64,000 nucleotides of DNA from Dysgonomonas sp. HDW5A (GCF_011299555.1 NZ_CP049857.1:4154001-4218000), one strand, 5' to 3'; shown: positions 49,949-60,062, numbered from the stretch's first letter. The notes: generated by a model not told the origin, from the sequence alone. A program made the numbers and translations.

Positions 49949-52900
49949 TTACTTCACCATTAATTTTAGACTTTCATTCAACTCTGGATGTTTATTGTCT
50001 TTAATTGATAAAACATATACTCCTGATGGTAATTTAGAAGAATCAACCGAATGATCTTTGGTTATAAGCAATGTACGCCCCGACATATCTATTATTCTGA
50101 TTTCAGCAGTATTGGTTTCTTTCGGGAAATCAATAAATAATATATTTCCTCTCAATACAGGGTTAGGGTATACCGTAGTACTTACTCTTGTATCACTAAT
50201 TAATTCAACCGTTCTGAGGGTAGATGCTAATGACTTGAACTCGATCAACAACTTAGGATGTTTATTTACATCAGATGATTCTTTCGAATAAAATTGTGCA
50301 TCTGTTTTTCCATCACTACCTTTTGAGGTAGAAGATACGTGCAATGATATGATTTTATTTCCTTTCTTATACTCTGAGCGAACATATTCGGTAATATCAA
50401 CCTGTACATCAGAGCCTGCCGGTAAACCATTAACAGTAGCAATAGGCTCAGCCAAAACAGAAGGTTTGTTTGCCCATGTTAAAGTCGATTCTGTCCATGT
50501 ATTTGCCACCGGTACAATTTGCCAGCTGGTATTTTGAATAGAAATATTAGCGTATGAAACCGACAATTTTAAGTAAACATTATCTATTTCATCAAAACTG
50601 GTATTTTCCAGATTAAATTTAAAATACACCTCTCGATTGTATCCATCACCGTCTTTTTTAATAGTCAAAGTATTAGTTGTACCATAATTGGTATTCGCAA
50701 AACTACCATCTCTTACCCAAGCATCTTCGATAGCAATAAATTCAGACGATGCGGTATTACTTTCGCCCTTTTCTTGTAACATTAATTGTGGAGCTTTAAG
50801 CGGATCACTTCCCTCTTTCGAATAAAACTGAGCATCTGTTTTGCCATCGGCACCCCTGGTTGTTGACGAAATATGCAAAGTCAATGTTTTACTATTATTT
50901 TTAATTTCATTAAATACAGCCTGAGATATATCCACCATAACATTAGAACCGGCAGGTACTGTAGAAACTGTCGCTATTGTATTAGTAGTGACAGGTCTAT
51001 TATTCCATGTTATACTTTTCTCGCTCCATGTATTATCAGCAACATATCCTATATTCCATTGAGTATCATGAATTGATGTATTGGAGTTTGCTACATACAG
51101 AGCTAAAAATATATTTTGATACTTGGTTATATCAATATTCTGTAAATCAAATTTAATATAAGCCTCTCGATTATAACCATCTCCATCTTTTTTCACAACT
51201 AAAGTATTAGCTGTTCCATAATTCGTATTTGCATAATCGCCATCCCTTACCCAAGAATCTTCTATTGCATAAACAGATTTATACTTAACCGATACATATT
51301 CAGGAGTATCCTGATCTATTATATACTTGAATGTAGAACCGGCATACGAATCGGGATGTTTAGGCAGTGTACATTTTAGTTCTTTTGTACCTCCAATAGT
51401 TGGGAACTTTGTCCGCAAAGTTACATTTGATTGTACTCTCGATGGATCTGAGATATAAACTTCAACTTTGGGCGTTCCTACATTTTTAAGGATTAAAGCA
51501 CATCCCCTATCAGCATAAACAGTAACATCTCCATTTCTAAATGTGGCAGCTTTATAAAAGACCAGACTTAAAATATTTAACCCTTTATGTCTTACAGCCT
51601 GGATTGAATCTGTATTTGCCAATATTTCAATATCAGCACTAGAATAGGTATTCATTTCTGCTGATGTAGTTTTATTTGGAACAACTATATAGGAGTAACT
51701 TCCATTGGTGGGCTTAACACCATGATTAAACCACATTTTAAATACTTCTTTTGTTATTACCTCATCGCTAGAAGGTGCATTAATAGATTTCCATGTTCCG
51801 GTCTGATCTTGATTAGTAATAGAAATATTTCCCCCTTGAGGAAAGATATAACCTATTCCATTATGCAACACCCATGATGGATTAACATAATTATGGCTTC
51901 CTTTACTCAATATTGTTTCGGTTCCATTCGTATTAGCAATCACACTTCCTTGAAGTAAACTTTGATTAAGTGTTGTGTTTATTGTTTGTGCTACTGTCGA
52001 AGCAATAGCCGCACCTAAGCAAACAACCTCGTCATCAAAAAAGAACCATGACTTTTTAGCTGTTGTATTAATATTATAGTTATTATCATTAAGCCAATAA
52101 GTACTTACCCCGTATTTTCCGTCAGAAACCCCTCCGGCAAAAGTACTTGTACCTACTTGCCCCCACTGTGCAGGTTTTGGTATCGTTATCAAAGAAGGAG
52201 CTGTTACACCGGGTATCTTCGCCCAATCCCATACAGGGAAAATATCGACATACTCATCGCCATTGATAGCAATATCAGTTGCTCCGTCTGCAAGGAAGTA
52301 TCCTTTAAGGTTCTCTTCATTACCATTCTCATTCCGACATGTGTATTTCGATGCAGTTCGTACATCAAAAGTATAACCCGGGCGTTGATGCAATGTATAA
52401 TCAGACCGCCAAAAGTGAGTGTTGGTTGATTTCAATCCATATCCGGGAGATTCTGTTCCCTTCAATCGTTTTACTGCTGCTTCGTATTCTTCTGTATTCG
52501 CTGGATCAAGAGCAATCATACGGTTTACAACTGTAGCAAAACCAGATTGGCTAAGACCGTTTTTTCTGCTCACTCCACGACCCAATACATTATAAAGAAA
52601 ATATTTACCCCTGATAATCGGTAAATAAATAGTTCTCATGAATTGACTCAGCAAATCTAGTTTTTCGCCGGATAATGCATAGGGAGTGCCTACCATATAC
52701 TCGGCAATACTAGATATACCATTCACAAACACATGCCCATACCCACCAACATATAATTGATTACCATGCTGTTGATAGGAATAATCATGCTGTAGCCCCT
52801 CTCCTGTTGTTAAAAATATAGGAAAGTACACCTGATCTGCACCAAAAGACAATACTGAAGTATCTTTAGTCAAACACCCTCTATATATCCAATGTGTAGC

Positions 52901-53515
52901 AATATCCAGTTTGTTAGCTCCGGTCCCTTGCGACCCCGGCTCATCAGGCTTTCCCCCTTCACTTTTCATACGTGCCAGAAGGTTATTTTCGAGAGTAGCA
53001 GGCAATTGCTGTGCTCCCGAACGCATAAGAATCAACATAACACCCATTCGCTGAGGGCAAGCTATTTTCTGCATATACCAATTGGTACTTAAAGGATGTT
53101 TATCATACCAAAAACCGAGCATCTTTACAATCGTATTATAAACGGCTGCATCTCCAAAATACTTGCTATTGGTCATTGTATAAGCAAGTACCATGCTCTT
53201 CATCCTGTCTAAATGACCAATCGGTTTCCAGTCAGTCTGGGCATTATCTGCATAGTTAATATCAGGAAAAGATCCATCTTCCTGGATAACCGATAGATAA
53301 TAAGTAGTATTATTTTCCATAGTCGTGACATTAACACTTTTATGAGCAGATTGAATACGCTCCATGACTACTTCAAATACATCAGCTTTGGTATCATCTG
53401 ATGTTTGATTTTTGGATGCATAAAGACTACTTAAAAATGTTAATCCAATAAAAAGAATGAGAAAATTCAGACATCTCTTATTCGTATAGAGATGCTTTTT
53501 AATAATGTTTTTCAT
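49949..53515 (-). CDS. PL8-type polysaccharide lyase, type IX cargo
   Basis: A 1188-residue secreted enzyme of the PL8 family (chondroitin, hyaluronan or xanthan lyases). Signal peptide to about residue 33, an alpha/alpha-barrel N-terminal part, and the catalytic segment DYSYQQHGNQLYVGGYG near 243 with candidate His and Tyr. Central beta-sandwich domains follow, then two DNRLRE/CBM96-like modules (about 748-920 and 926-1095) that are near copies (AIEDSWVRDG and AIEDAWVRDG). The C-terminal sorting domain (about 1105-1188, VYPNPV ... SGRTLL ... GVYVLSI) marks it for PorU/PorV. I chose ATG 53515, since the extra 43 upstream residues are not signal-like and would run into the nrdJ terminator. The exact substrate is unknown. 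Confidence 0.88.
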   Translation of the reverse strand: MKNIIKKHLYTNKRCLNFLILFIGLTFLSSLYASKNQTSDDTKADVFEVVMERIQSAHKSVNVTTMENNTTYYLSVIQEDGSFPDINYADNAQTDWKPIGHLDRMKSMVLAYTMTNSKYFGDAAVYNTIVKMLGFWYDKHPLSTNWYMQKIACPQRMGVMLILMRSGAQQLPATLENNLLARMKSEGGKPDEPGSQGTGANKLDIATHWIYRGCLTKDTSVLSFGADQVYFPIFLTTGEGLQHDYSYQQHGNQLYVGGYGHVFVNGISSIAEYMVGTPYALSGEKLDLLSQFMRTIYLPIIRGKYFLYNVLGRGVSRKNGLSQSGFATVVNRMIALDPANTEEYEAAVKRLKGTESPGYGLKSTNTHFWRSDYTLHQRPGYTFDVRTASKYTCRNENGNEENLKGYFLADGATDIAINGDEYVDIFPVWDWAKIPGVTAPSLITIPKPAQWGQVGTSTFAGGVSDGKYGVSTYWLNDNNYNINTTAKKSWFFFDDEVVCLGAAIASTVAQTINTTLNQSLLQGSVIANTNGTETILSKGSHNYVNPSWVLHNGIGYIFPQGGNISITNQDQTGTWKSINAPSSDEVITKEVFKMWFNHGVKPTNGSYSYIVVPNKTTSAEMNTYSSADIEILANTDSIQAVRHKGLNILSLVFYKAATFRNGDVTVYADRGCALILKNVGTPKVEVYISDPSRVQSNVTLRTKFPTIGGTKELKCTLPKHPDSYAGSTFKYIIDQDTPEYVSVKYKSVYAIEDSWVRDGDYANTNYGTANTLVVKKDGDGYNREAYIKFDLQNIDITKYQNIFLALYVANSNTSIHDTQWNIGYVADNTWSEKSITWNNRPVTTNTIATVSTVPAGSNVMVDISQAVFNEIKNNSKTLTLHISSTTRGADGKTDAQFYSKEGSDPLKAPQLMLQEKGESNTASSEFIAIEDAWVRDGSFANTNYGTTNTLTIKKDGDGYNREVYFKFNLENTSFDEIDNVYLKLSVSYANISIQNTSWQIVPVANTWTESTLTWANKPSVLAEPIATVNGLPAGSDVQVDITEYVRSEYKKGNKIISLHVSSTSKGSDGKTDAQFYSKESSDVNKHPKLLIEFKSLASTLRTVELISDTRVSTTVYPNPVLRGNILFIDFPKETNTAEIRIIDMSGRTLLITKDHSVDSSKLPSGVYVLSIKDNKHPELNESLKLMVK

Positions 53516-53645
53516 GTTCCTAAATTTAAAGTTTGTAATTCTGTGTACAGTCAAGCTCTGTAAAACGGTCAAAATATAGTGTATTCTATCCAGACAACAA
53601 TACTTATTCTTTAATTTAACACTTACATCAACACACAGATACATA

Positions 53646-53684
53646 AAAAACTAGCCCTACTTCTGTTTAGAAGCAGGGCTAGAG
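53646..53684 (-). terminator. Terminator of the ribonucleotide reductase gene
   Basis: On the minus strand CTAGCCCT-G-CTTCT pairs with AGAAG-T-AGGGCTAG around a 4-nt loop (53653-53684, one mismatch), followed by TTTTTTATG. Confidence 0.88.
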
Positions 53685-53720
53685 ACAATATGTTAAATTA
53701 ATACTTAGATCAATTCAGGA

Positions 53721-56258
53721 TCAACCACATTTTGAAGCACCACAATTGCTACATTTCAAACAACCCTCTTGATAAACTAAGGTTTCTTGCTCACAAACAG
53801 GACATTTTTGACCTTTCAATTCGGCACCGTTAGGAAGGTACTTCTTCAAAGCTCTTTCAACCCCATTTTTCCATGTATTGATTGTTTCGCTATCTAATTC
53901 CAAACCTTGAACCAGTTTAATAACCTGATCGATTGGCATACCATAACGCAATACGCCTGAAATCAATTTAGCATAATTCCAATACTCAGGATTAAACTTA
54001 CTGTTCAGACCTTCGATTGTTGTTTTATAGCCTCTCTTATTCTTGAATTGGAAGTCATAGCTACGTTCTCCATCGTCATCAGTACTTTTAATAATAACTC
54101 CTTTACTTACATGTTTAGGCAACATAATACCTTCATCATCGTCATTAAGACCTGTAAATATTTCGTAAGGACGACCATCTAGAACACCGATAAAGGCAAT
54201 CCATTTTTCCTTGTTATTTTGGAATCTAATTACGTCTGCTTCCAGCTCTTTAGGACGAGAAGTCACCAAGATTGGACGTTCGTAACATTCGTCTTCTTTT
54301 GTTTTTTTGTCATCGGCAGCCAATAATACACCTGCACGTGAACCGTCTCTGTAAACAGTACATCCTTTACATCCGCTCTTCCAAGCCTCAACATATAATG
54401 TATTTACTAACTCTTCCGACACATCTGATGGTAAATTTATAGTTACACTGATTGAGTGGTCAACCCACTTTTGAATACGCCCTTGCATTTTCACTTTTTG
54501 CAACCAATCTACATCATTCGAAGTTGCTTTATAGTACGGAGATTGAGCTACCAGATGATCTAACTCTTCCGATGAATATTTTTTAGTCACTGAGTGTCCT
54601 TTTGCTTCCATCCAGGTTACAAACTTGTGGTGGAAAACAATGTATTCTTCCCATGAATCGCCATTTTCATCTATAAAGTCTACTTTAACCTGTACATCAT
54701 TCGGATTTACCTTACGACGACGTTTATAGACAGGAAGAAATACAGGCTCAATACCTGACGAAGATTGTGTCATTAAACTAGTTGTTCCCGTTGGAGCTAC
54801 TGTAAGACAGGCAATATTACGACGACCGTATTTTTCCATCTCAGTATAAAGAGTAGGGTCTTCAGCACACAATCTATTGATGAACGGATTATTTTTTTCT
54901 CTTTCGATATCAAAGATTTCAAAAGCACCACGTTCTTTTGCTAAATTGACAGATGCACGATAAGCTGCAATAGCCAAAGTACGATGTACTTCTTCAGCTA
55001 GAGCCGTAGCATCTTCCGTTCCATAGCGAAGATTCATTGCTGCAATCATATCCCCTTCTGCAGTTATCCCCACGCCTGTTCTACGTCCTTGCAATGTTTT
55101 CTTGCGGATTTTTTCCCATAAGTTTCTTTCGGTTTGTTTTACCTCTTCCACTTCAGGGTCTTCATTTATTTTCAATAATATATTATCAATCTTTTCTGTT
55201 TCCAGATCAATAATATCATCCATAATACGTTGAGCTAGTGCTACGTGTTTTTTGAATAATTCAAAATCAAAATAAGCATCATCAGTAAATGGATTAACTA
55301 CATATGAATATAAATTAATCGCCAGCAAGCGACAACTATCGTAAGGACAAAGAGGTATTTCACCACATGGATTAGTAGATACTGTACGGAAACCTAAATC
55401 GGCATAGCAATCAGGCACCGATTCTCTAAGAATTGTATCCCAGAATAAAACTCCCGGTTCTGCCGATCTCCAAGCATTATGTACAATTTTCTCCCACAAT
55501 CTCGAAGCATCTATTTCTTTTGTTGTAGTAGGATCGTTTGACACAACAGGATATTGTTGCGTATAAGTTGTTCCATCAACAACAGCCTGCATAAAGTCGT
55601 CATCAATTTTAACGGAAACATTTGCACCTGTTACTTTTCCTTCTACCATTTTGGCATCAATGAAAGATTCCGCATCAGGATGTTTTATAGAAACACTCAA
55701 CATCAAAGCTCCGCGGCGACCATCTTGTGCTACTTCACGGGTAGAGTTTGAATACCTTTCCATGAAAGGAACCAAACCAGTTGACGTTAATGCAGAATTT
55801 TTAACCGGAGAACCTTTTGGGCGGATGTGAGAAAGATCATGCCCTACTCCACCTCTGCGTTTCATTAATTGCACTTGTTCCTGATCGATGTGCATAATCG
55901 CACCATATGAATCTGCCGATCCATCGATTCCGATCACAAAACAGTTCGAAAGAGAAGCAATTTGAAAATCGTTGCCAATACCCGTCATTGGGCTACCTTG
56001 AGGTACGATATACTTAAACTGATCAAATAAGTCATATAATTCCTGACTTGTAAGGCCGTTTTCGTACTTTTTCTCAATACGAGCGATTTCATTGGCTAGT
56101 CGCCAGTGCATATCTTCCGGCGAGTGCTCATAAATATTGCCGGCAGCATCTTTTAATGCGTACTTATTGACCCAAACCTTAGCGGCCAACTCATCTCCTT
56201 TAAAGTAAGCTAGAGCTGCTTCACAGGCTTCATCAAAAGTGTAGATTTTACGTTCCAT
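53721..56258 (-). CDS. nrdJ: Adenosylcobalamin-dependent ribonucleotide reductase (class II)
   Basis: An 845-residue class II ribonucleotide reductase that makes deoxynucleotides using adenosylcobalamin, so independent of oxygen. An N-terminal ATP-cone-less segment is followed by the ten-stranded barrel. C298 in NPCGEIPL is the expected thiyl-radical cysteine of the barrel, and PTGTTSLMTQSSSGIEPVF is the conserved loop. The C-terminus carries a zinc ribbon CPVC...CLKCSNCGASKCG, as in the Zn-binding NrdJ subgroup, with the redox cysteines at the tail. No cobalamin riboswitch is visible upstream. It has its own promoter and terminator. Confidence 0.95.
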   Translation of the reverse strand: MERKIYTFDEACEAALAYFKGDELAAKVWVNKYALKDAAGNIYEHSPEDMHWRLANEIARIEKKYENGLTSQELYDLFDQFKYIVPQGSPMTGIGNDFQIASLSNCFVIGIDGSADSYGAIMHIDQEQVQLMKRRGGVGHDLSHIRPKGSPVKNSALTSTGLVPFMERYSNSTREVAQDGRRGALMLSVSIKHPDAESFIDAKMVEGKVTGANVSVKIDDDFMQAVVDGTTYTQQYPVVSNDPTTTKEIDASRLWEKIVHNAWRSAEPGVLFWDTILRESVPDCYADLGFRTVSTNPCGEIPLCPYDSCRLLAINLYSYVVNPFTDDAYFDFELFKKHVALAQRIMDDIIDLETEKIDNILLKINEDPEVEEVKQTERNLWEKIRKKTLQGRRTGVGITAEGDMIAAMNLRYGTEDATALAEEVHRTLAIAAYRASVNLAKERGAFEIFDIEREKNNPFINRLCAEDPTLYTEMEKYGRRNIACLTVAPTGTTSLMTQSSSGIEPVFLPVYKRRRKVNPNDVQVKVDFIDENGDSWEEYIVFHHKFVTWMEAKGHSVTKKYSSEELDHLVAQSPYYKATSNDVDWLQKVKMQGRIQKWVDHSISVTINLPSDVSEELVNTLYVEAWKSGCKGCTVYRDGSRAGVLLAADDKKTKEDECYERPILVTSRPKELEADVIRFQNNKEKWIAFIGVLDGRPYEIFTGLNDDDEGIMLPKHVSKGVIIKSTDDDGERSYDFQFKNKRGYKTTIEGLNSKFNPEYWNYAKLISGVLRYGMPIDQVIKLVQGLELDSETINTWKNGVERALKKYLPNGAELKGQKCPVCEQETLVYQEGCLKCSNCGASKCG

Positions 56259-56579
56259 TGTGAGGATATTCTTTAATTTGAAATTTTATTCTATTGTTCT
56301 TTATTTTTCAGCAATACAAAATTACCGAGTAATAACGAATGTTACAAATTTTAAAACAATTTGTTTTCAACAATGTTCAATGTTTTCCGAAATAAAAAAC
56401 AATCAACTCATTTACAGACAATTAAAAAATTAACACTGTTGGAAAGTTTTCCAAAATAAAATTACAATAAATTTGCCTCTGTAATTATTTTTCATATCAA
56501 ACACCCTACAGTTATAATAAAATTATCGGATTCGGCATAACAATTTATATTATTTCTAATGAAAAAAATTAAATAAAAA
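56259..56579. other. Gap upstream of nrdJ
   Basis: About 320 AT-rich bases with the nrdJ promoter. I looked for a cobalamin riboswitch and for NrdR-type boxes and found neither. A short GGAAAG/CTTTCC-like inverted pair (TTGGAAAGTTTTCCAA near 56439-56454) is the only other structure. Confidence 0.5.
56317..56348 (-). promoter_or_regulatory. Promoter of nrdJ
   Basis: On the minus strand TTTG (56345-56348), a 20-base spacer and TAATTTTG (56317-56324) fit the Bacteroidota consensus. The leader is about 50 bases. Confidence 0.65.
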
Positions 56580-56606
56580 ACCCTGTCCAAATAAATCGAA
56601 CAGGGT
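56568..56606 (-). terminator. Terminator of the CoA-transferase gene
   Basis: On the minus strand ACCCTGT/ACAGGGT (56600-56606 with 56580-56586) is a 7-bp stem followed by TTTTTATTTAATTTTTTT, 57 bases after the stop codon. Confidence 0.85.
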
Positions 56607-56663
56607 CATATCATTTTAACAAAACAGATTCTATCAAAGTGTAAAATCTAAATTATACCGATT

Positions 56664-58151
56664 TTATTTCTTTTCCCACTTTGTATTACGCATATCTCCT
56701 GTTTCAGTAAAAGCTTTATGAAAAGCAAAACAGTTATACATATCAAAAGGAGTCTGTCCTGCAGGAGCATTTGCTATATATTCGCGCAACAAAGGTCTGT
56801 AATCAGGATGCGCACATTTCTCTATGATTTCGTGAGCACGTTCTAATGGAGACTTTCCTCGAAGATCAGCAACCCCATATTCTGAAATGATAATTTTCAC
56901 AGAGTGTTCACTATGGTCTTCATGAGATACTAAAGGAACAAAAGCACTAATTTTACCATCTTTTGCGGTAGAAGGTGTCACAAATACCGAAACATAAGCT
57001 CCTCTTGTAAAGTCGCCCGATCCACCAATACCGTTCATCATTTTAGTCCCCATAACATGAGTTGAATTGATATTTCCAAAAATATCAGCCTCCAACGCTG
57101 TATTTATAGCAATGATACCTAAACGACGAACTATTTCCTGATTATTTGAAATTTCAGAAGGACGAAGAACAGTTCTTTCTTTAAAGAAGTCTAGATTTTT
57201 ATATATTTTCTCAATACAAGGATTACTCACAGTTAAAGAGCATCCGCTTGCAAATTTAATACGACCCGATTCCATCAAATCGATAACTGCATCCTGAATA
57301 ACCTCAGTGTAAACCTCAAAATCAGGAATTTCTTTACTCTCTCCCATTGCCGCCAATACAGCATTTGCAATATTACCTACACCTGATTGAATAGGAAGAA
57401 ATGATTTAGGCATACGGCCTTCAGCCATCTCTTTGATAAAGAAGTTAGCTACATTATTACCAATCTGAGTAGTCACTTCATCCACAGGAGCAAACCCTCC
57501 ACCTTCGTTAGGGGTATCAGATTTTACTACAATTATCTTACTTGGATCTACTTTTATATGATCTTTACCGATTCTATCACGAACCGCATAAATAGGAATC
57601 TCTCCACGCTGAGGAGGGTCTTGTAATTCTACAATATCATGCATTCCGCGCATTTCTTTCGGATTCCATGTATTCAGTTCTACAATCACCACTTTTGCAA
57701 GACGAGCCACTGTAGGAGAAATTCCAACTCCACAGGTTGGAACTATTTCGCCATTCTCAGTCACATCACAAGCCTCAATTACTGCGACATCAACACCACC
57801 CAAAAATCCATAACGAATTTCTTGTGCCAATGAAGAAAGGTGCATATCAAAATAGGGAACTTCTCCCGAATTAATTGCATTTCTTAAATCTTTATTTGTC
57901 TGATAAGGCGTACGGAATTTAATTGCATGTGCTCTTGCCAATGCTCCATCAAGCATATCTCCGGTTGAAGCACCTGTAAACATTCCAATCTTAAACGGAT
58001 TACCCTTAGCATGCTCTTCTTCTGCAAATTTAGCTAAAGCAGTAGGTACAATCTTTGGACATCCGGCATGTGTAAAACCACTAAAACCGACATTGTCATC
58101 GTTCTTGATAAGGCGTGCCGCCTCATCTGCACTCATAAATTTTAATGCCAT
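56664..58151 (-). CDS. Acetyl-CoA hydrolase/transferase family protein
   Basis: A 495-residue CoA-transferase of the succinyl-CoA:acetate / propionyl-CoA:succinate type. The catalytic glutamate is probably in NTALEADIFGNINSTHVMG, and GIGGSGDFTRGAY is the following glycine loop that holds CoA. In Bacteroidales such enzymes close the succinate-propionate fermentation cycle or make acetate. Substrate preference cannot be read here. It is preceded by a small membrane protein gene (36-base gap) from whose promoter it is probably transcribed. Confidence 0.9.
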   Translation of the reverse strand: MALKFMSADEAARLIKNDDNVGFSGFTHAGCPKIVPTALAKFAEEEHAKGNPFKIGMFTGASTGDMLDGALARAHAIKFRTPYQTNKDLRNAINSGEVPYFDMHLSSLAQEIRYGFLGGVDVAVIEACDVTENGEIVPTCGVGISPTVARLAKVVIVELNTWNPKEMRGMHDIVELQDPPQRGEIPIYAVRDRIGKDHIKVDPSKIIVVKSDTPNEGGGFAPVDEVTTQIGNNVANFFIKEMAEGRMPKSFLPIQSGVGNIANAVLAAMGESKEIPDFEVYTEVIQDAVIDLMESGRIKFASGCSLTVSNPCIEKIYKNLDFFKERTVLRPSEISNNQEIVRRLGIIAINTALEADIFGNINSTHVMGTKMMNGIGGSGDFTRGAYVSVFVTPSTAKDGKISAFVPLVSHEDHSEHSVKIIISEYGVADLRGKSPLERAHEIIEKCAHPDYRPLLREYIANAPAGQTPFDMYNCFAFHKAFTETGDMRNTKWEKK

Positions 58152-58187
58152 TTCTTTATATAATTGATTATAATTTGTTCCAAGTGA

Positions 58188-58604
58188 TTAGTATTTTCTC
58201 TCGAAGATAAGTGTGTGAACAAAAGCTCTTCTAAAATCCTCCTTTGTATCCAACTGCAAATCAAAAGATTCTTCAACAGAATCTTCGTCTTTCAAAAAAT
58301 GTTCATCATCTCTAAAATTTGTTTTAGATTGACGATCGATATGCTGCTGAATAGCCGACACACCTTCATCAGCAAAGGTATATCCGGCAGGACTCGGAGA
58401 GTATATATTTTGGTATTCGGAAGTATTTGAACTTTTATCTACTTGTTGAGGTCTTGAAAAAGGTGCAGGTACCGAAGAAATAATCGGACGTGCCGGCTGC
58501 GAAAGAGTCCTTTCTTTATTTTTTTTAGCTTCTTTCTGATAAGTTCGTACAATATTTACAATTACAATAACTGCAACTATTACATATACGATTACATTTT
58601 CCAT
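58188..58604 (-). CDS. Small membrane-anchored protein of unknown function
   Basis: A 138-residue protein with one N-terminal helix (about 4-20, rich in Ile/Val), a basic stretch, a proline/serine-rich linker and an acidic C-terminal part ending DFRRAFVHTLIFERKY. I do not recognise a named family, though the ending resembles a conserved tail of small Bacteroidales proteins. A good promoter precedes it and the CoA-transferase gene follows after 36 bases, so the two are likely co-expressed. It could be an assembly or localisation factor. Confidence 0.6.
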   Translation of the reverse strand: MENVIVYVIVAVIVIVNIVRTYQKEAKKNKERTLSQPARPIISSVPAPFSRPQQVDKSSNTSEYQNIYSPSPAGYTFADEGVSAIQQHIDRQSKTNFRDDEHFLKDEDSVEESFDLQLDTKEDFRRAFVHTLIFERKY

Positions 58605-58994
58605 ACCAATAAATCTATATTCTGTTGAGCATTTTGTACCTCACAAAGGTACGAATTATGTATCTTAATTTACAACTTTTTATCAAAAACATTTTCTTTG
58701 TCGACAATCCCCTATAATTATCTCTTATAAACAAAAAGTGAAGAGATTAACCAAGATCAAAAATAAATAAAACTCCTATAAAAGAAACAACACCTTTCTT
58801 TGTGAGTATGAATAAATTCATCCAATCAGAACCTTTAAATCCATATAAATAAATTACCTTTACATATCAGACATAAATCTTCGCGTGCATTTTCACATCA
58901 ATTTATAAAATTAGGCTCATCTAGTTTGAGCAATACACAATACATGCACTGCAAGATAAAGAGTTAATACAACCCAATTATTAGAATAAATAAA
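58605..58994. other. Gap between divergent genes
   Basis: About 390 AT-rich bases. The minus-strand promoter (58644-58675) is clear; for the plus-strand lipoprotein gene only a TACCTTTA near-match is seen (about 58856-58863). No gene-like frame or strong structure. Confidence 0.5.
58644..58675 (-). promoter_or_regulatory. Promoter of the small membrane protein/CoA-transferase unit
   Basis: On the minus strand TTG (58673-58675), a 21-base spacer and TACCTTTG (58644-58651) fit the Bacteroidota consensus. It is 40 bases before the start codon. Confidence 0.65.
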
Positions 58995-60062
58995 ATGAAA
59001 TTCAAAATCTTACTTTCATTCATCGCTGCACTATATATCTTTTCTTCGTGCATTAAAGATGAACCATTAAACAAAGAAGCTGATATCGAAACTTTTTCTT
59101 TACCTGATAGTATATTGGTAAATTCAGTTATCAGTAATAACAAAGTCACCCTTCTTATAAAGAACACCAATCTCAACAAAAAATTGGCACCCCTGATTAC
59201 AGTTACCCCCGGAGCCACTATAACTCCGGCATCCGGAGCCACTGTTGACTTCACAAATGACGTTACTTATACGGTTGTTTCGGAAGATAAACAACACACA
59301 AAAGTGTATACTGTCAGTGTCACTTCGTCTCTCAGTCTAAAATTTGGCTTTGAAGACTGGTTTATGGAAGGTGGACTATGGAAATATCCGGCTTTATTAG
59401 ACGACATGTGGAGTTCAGCCAATCAAGGAATTATGACTGCAAAGCTAGGCAAAGTAGACCTTTACCCAACCAGATCTACAACCGACTGTTTTAGTGGAAA
59501 ATATGCAGCCTTACTTGAAACTCAAAGAGGGGGAACTTTCTTGGTGGCAGGTTATGTTCCGATATTTTCAGGATCATTATTCAGAGGAGCTTTTAAACTC
59601 AATATGGCAAGCCCTCCCCAGTCAGCTCTTTTCGGACAAATACATCCGAAGGAGAGTGGAATCCCTTTAAAAATGACAGGGTATTATAAATATACGCCGG
59701 GAGATACATTAATTAACCGACAAGGGATTGTACCAAACAAGAAAGACGAATTTTCTATATATGCAGTAATATATAAAGTAACAAAAGGAAGCGAAGGTCT
59801 TTCAGAATATCTGAATGGTGAAAATGTCCTCACCTCTGATAAGGTTATATCAAAAGCAATACTTGAAGACAGATCTCCTAAAGCTCAATTCACCAAATTT
59901 GATTTACCTTTCATATATACTGAAAATATGAATTACGATTTATACAATTATAAACTGGCAATTGTATTTGCATCAAGCAAAAATGGTGATTTCTATGAAG
60001 GTGCAGTAGGAAGCACTCTCATAGTAGATAATGTAGAGGTCATATGCGATCTAAACAATTGA
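58995..60062 (+). CDS. PCMD-domain lipoprotein with DUF5018-like module
   Basis: A 355-residue lipoprotein (signal ending FSSC, then IKDEP, acidic). Residues about 28-110 form a DUF5018-like beta module (TPGATITPASGATVDFTND). A PCMD domain (about 112-355, KFGFEDWFMEG start) follows; this is a putative carbohydrate-metabolism or binding fold found in surface lipoproteins of Bacteroidota. Substrate is unknown. The next gene encodes an outer-membrane barrel 76 bases downstream, and the two may work together. A degraded dispersed hairpin lies at its stop codon. Confidence 0.8.
   Translation: MKFKILLSFIAALYIFSSCIKDEPLNKEADIETFSLPDSILVNSVISNNKVTLLIKNTNLNKKLAPLITVTPGATITPASGATVDFTNDVTYTVVSEDKQHTKVYTVSVTSSLSLKFGFEDWFMEGGLWKYPALLDDMWSSANQGIMTAKLGKVDLYPTRSTTDCFSGKYAALLETQRGGTFLVAGYVPIFSGSLFRGAFKLNMASPPQSALFGQIHPKESGIPLKMTGYYKYTPGDTLINRQGIVPNKKDEFSIYAVIYKVTKGSEGLSEYLNGENVLTSDKVISKAILEDRSPKAQFTKFDLPFIYTENMNYDLYNYKLAIVFASSKNGDFYEGAVGSTLIVDNVEVICDLNN

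Noticed and set aside
53516-53644. Longer N-terminus of the PL8 lyase (43 extra residues)
   Set aside because: It would hide the signal peptide and begin next to the nrdJ terminator hairpin; the ATG at 53515 gives a normal signal sequence.
56259-56663. Cobalamin riboswitch before nrdJ
   Set aside because: No B12-box-like sequence or long paired leader seen, and the predicted promoter leaves only about 50 bases.
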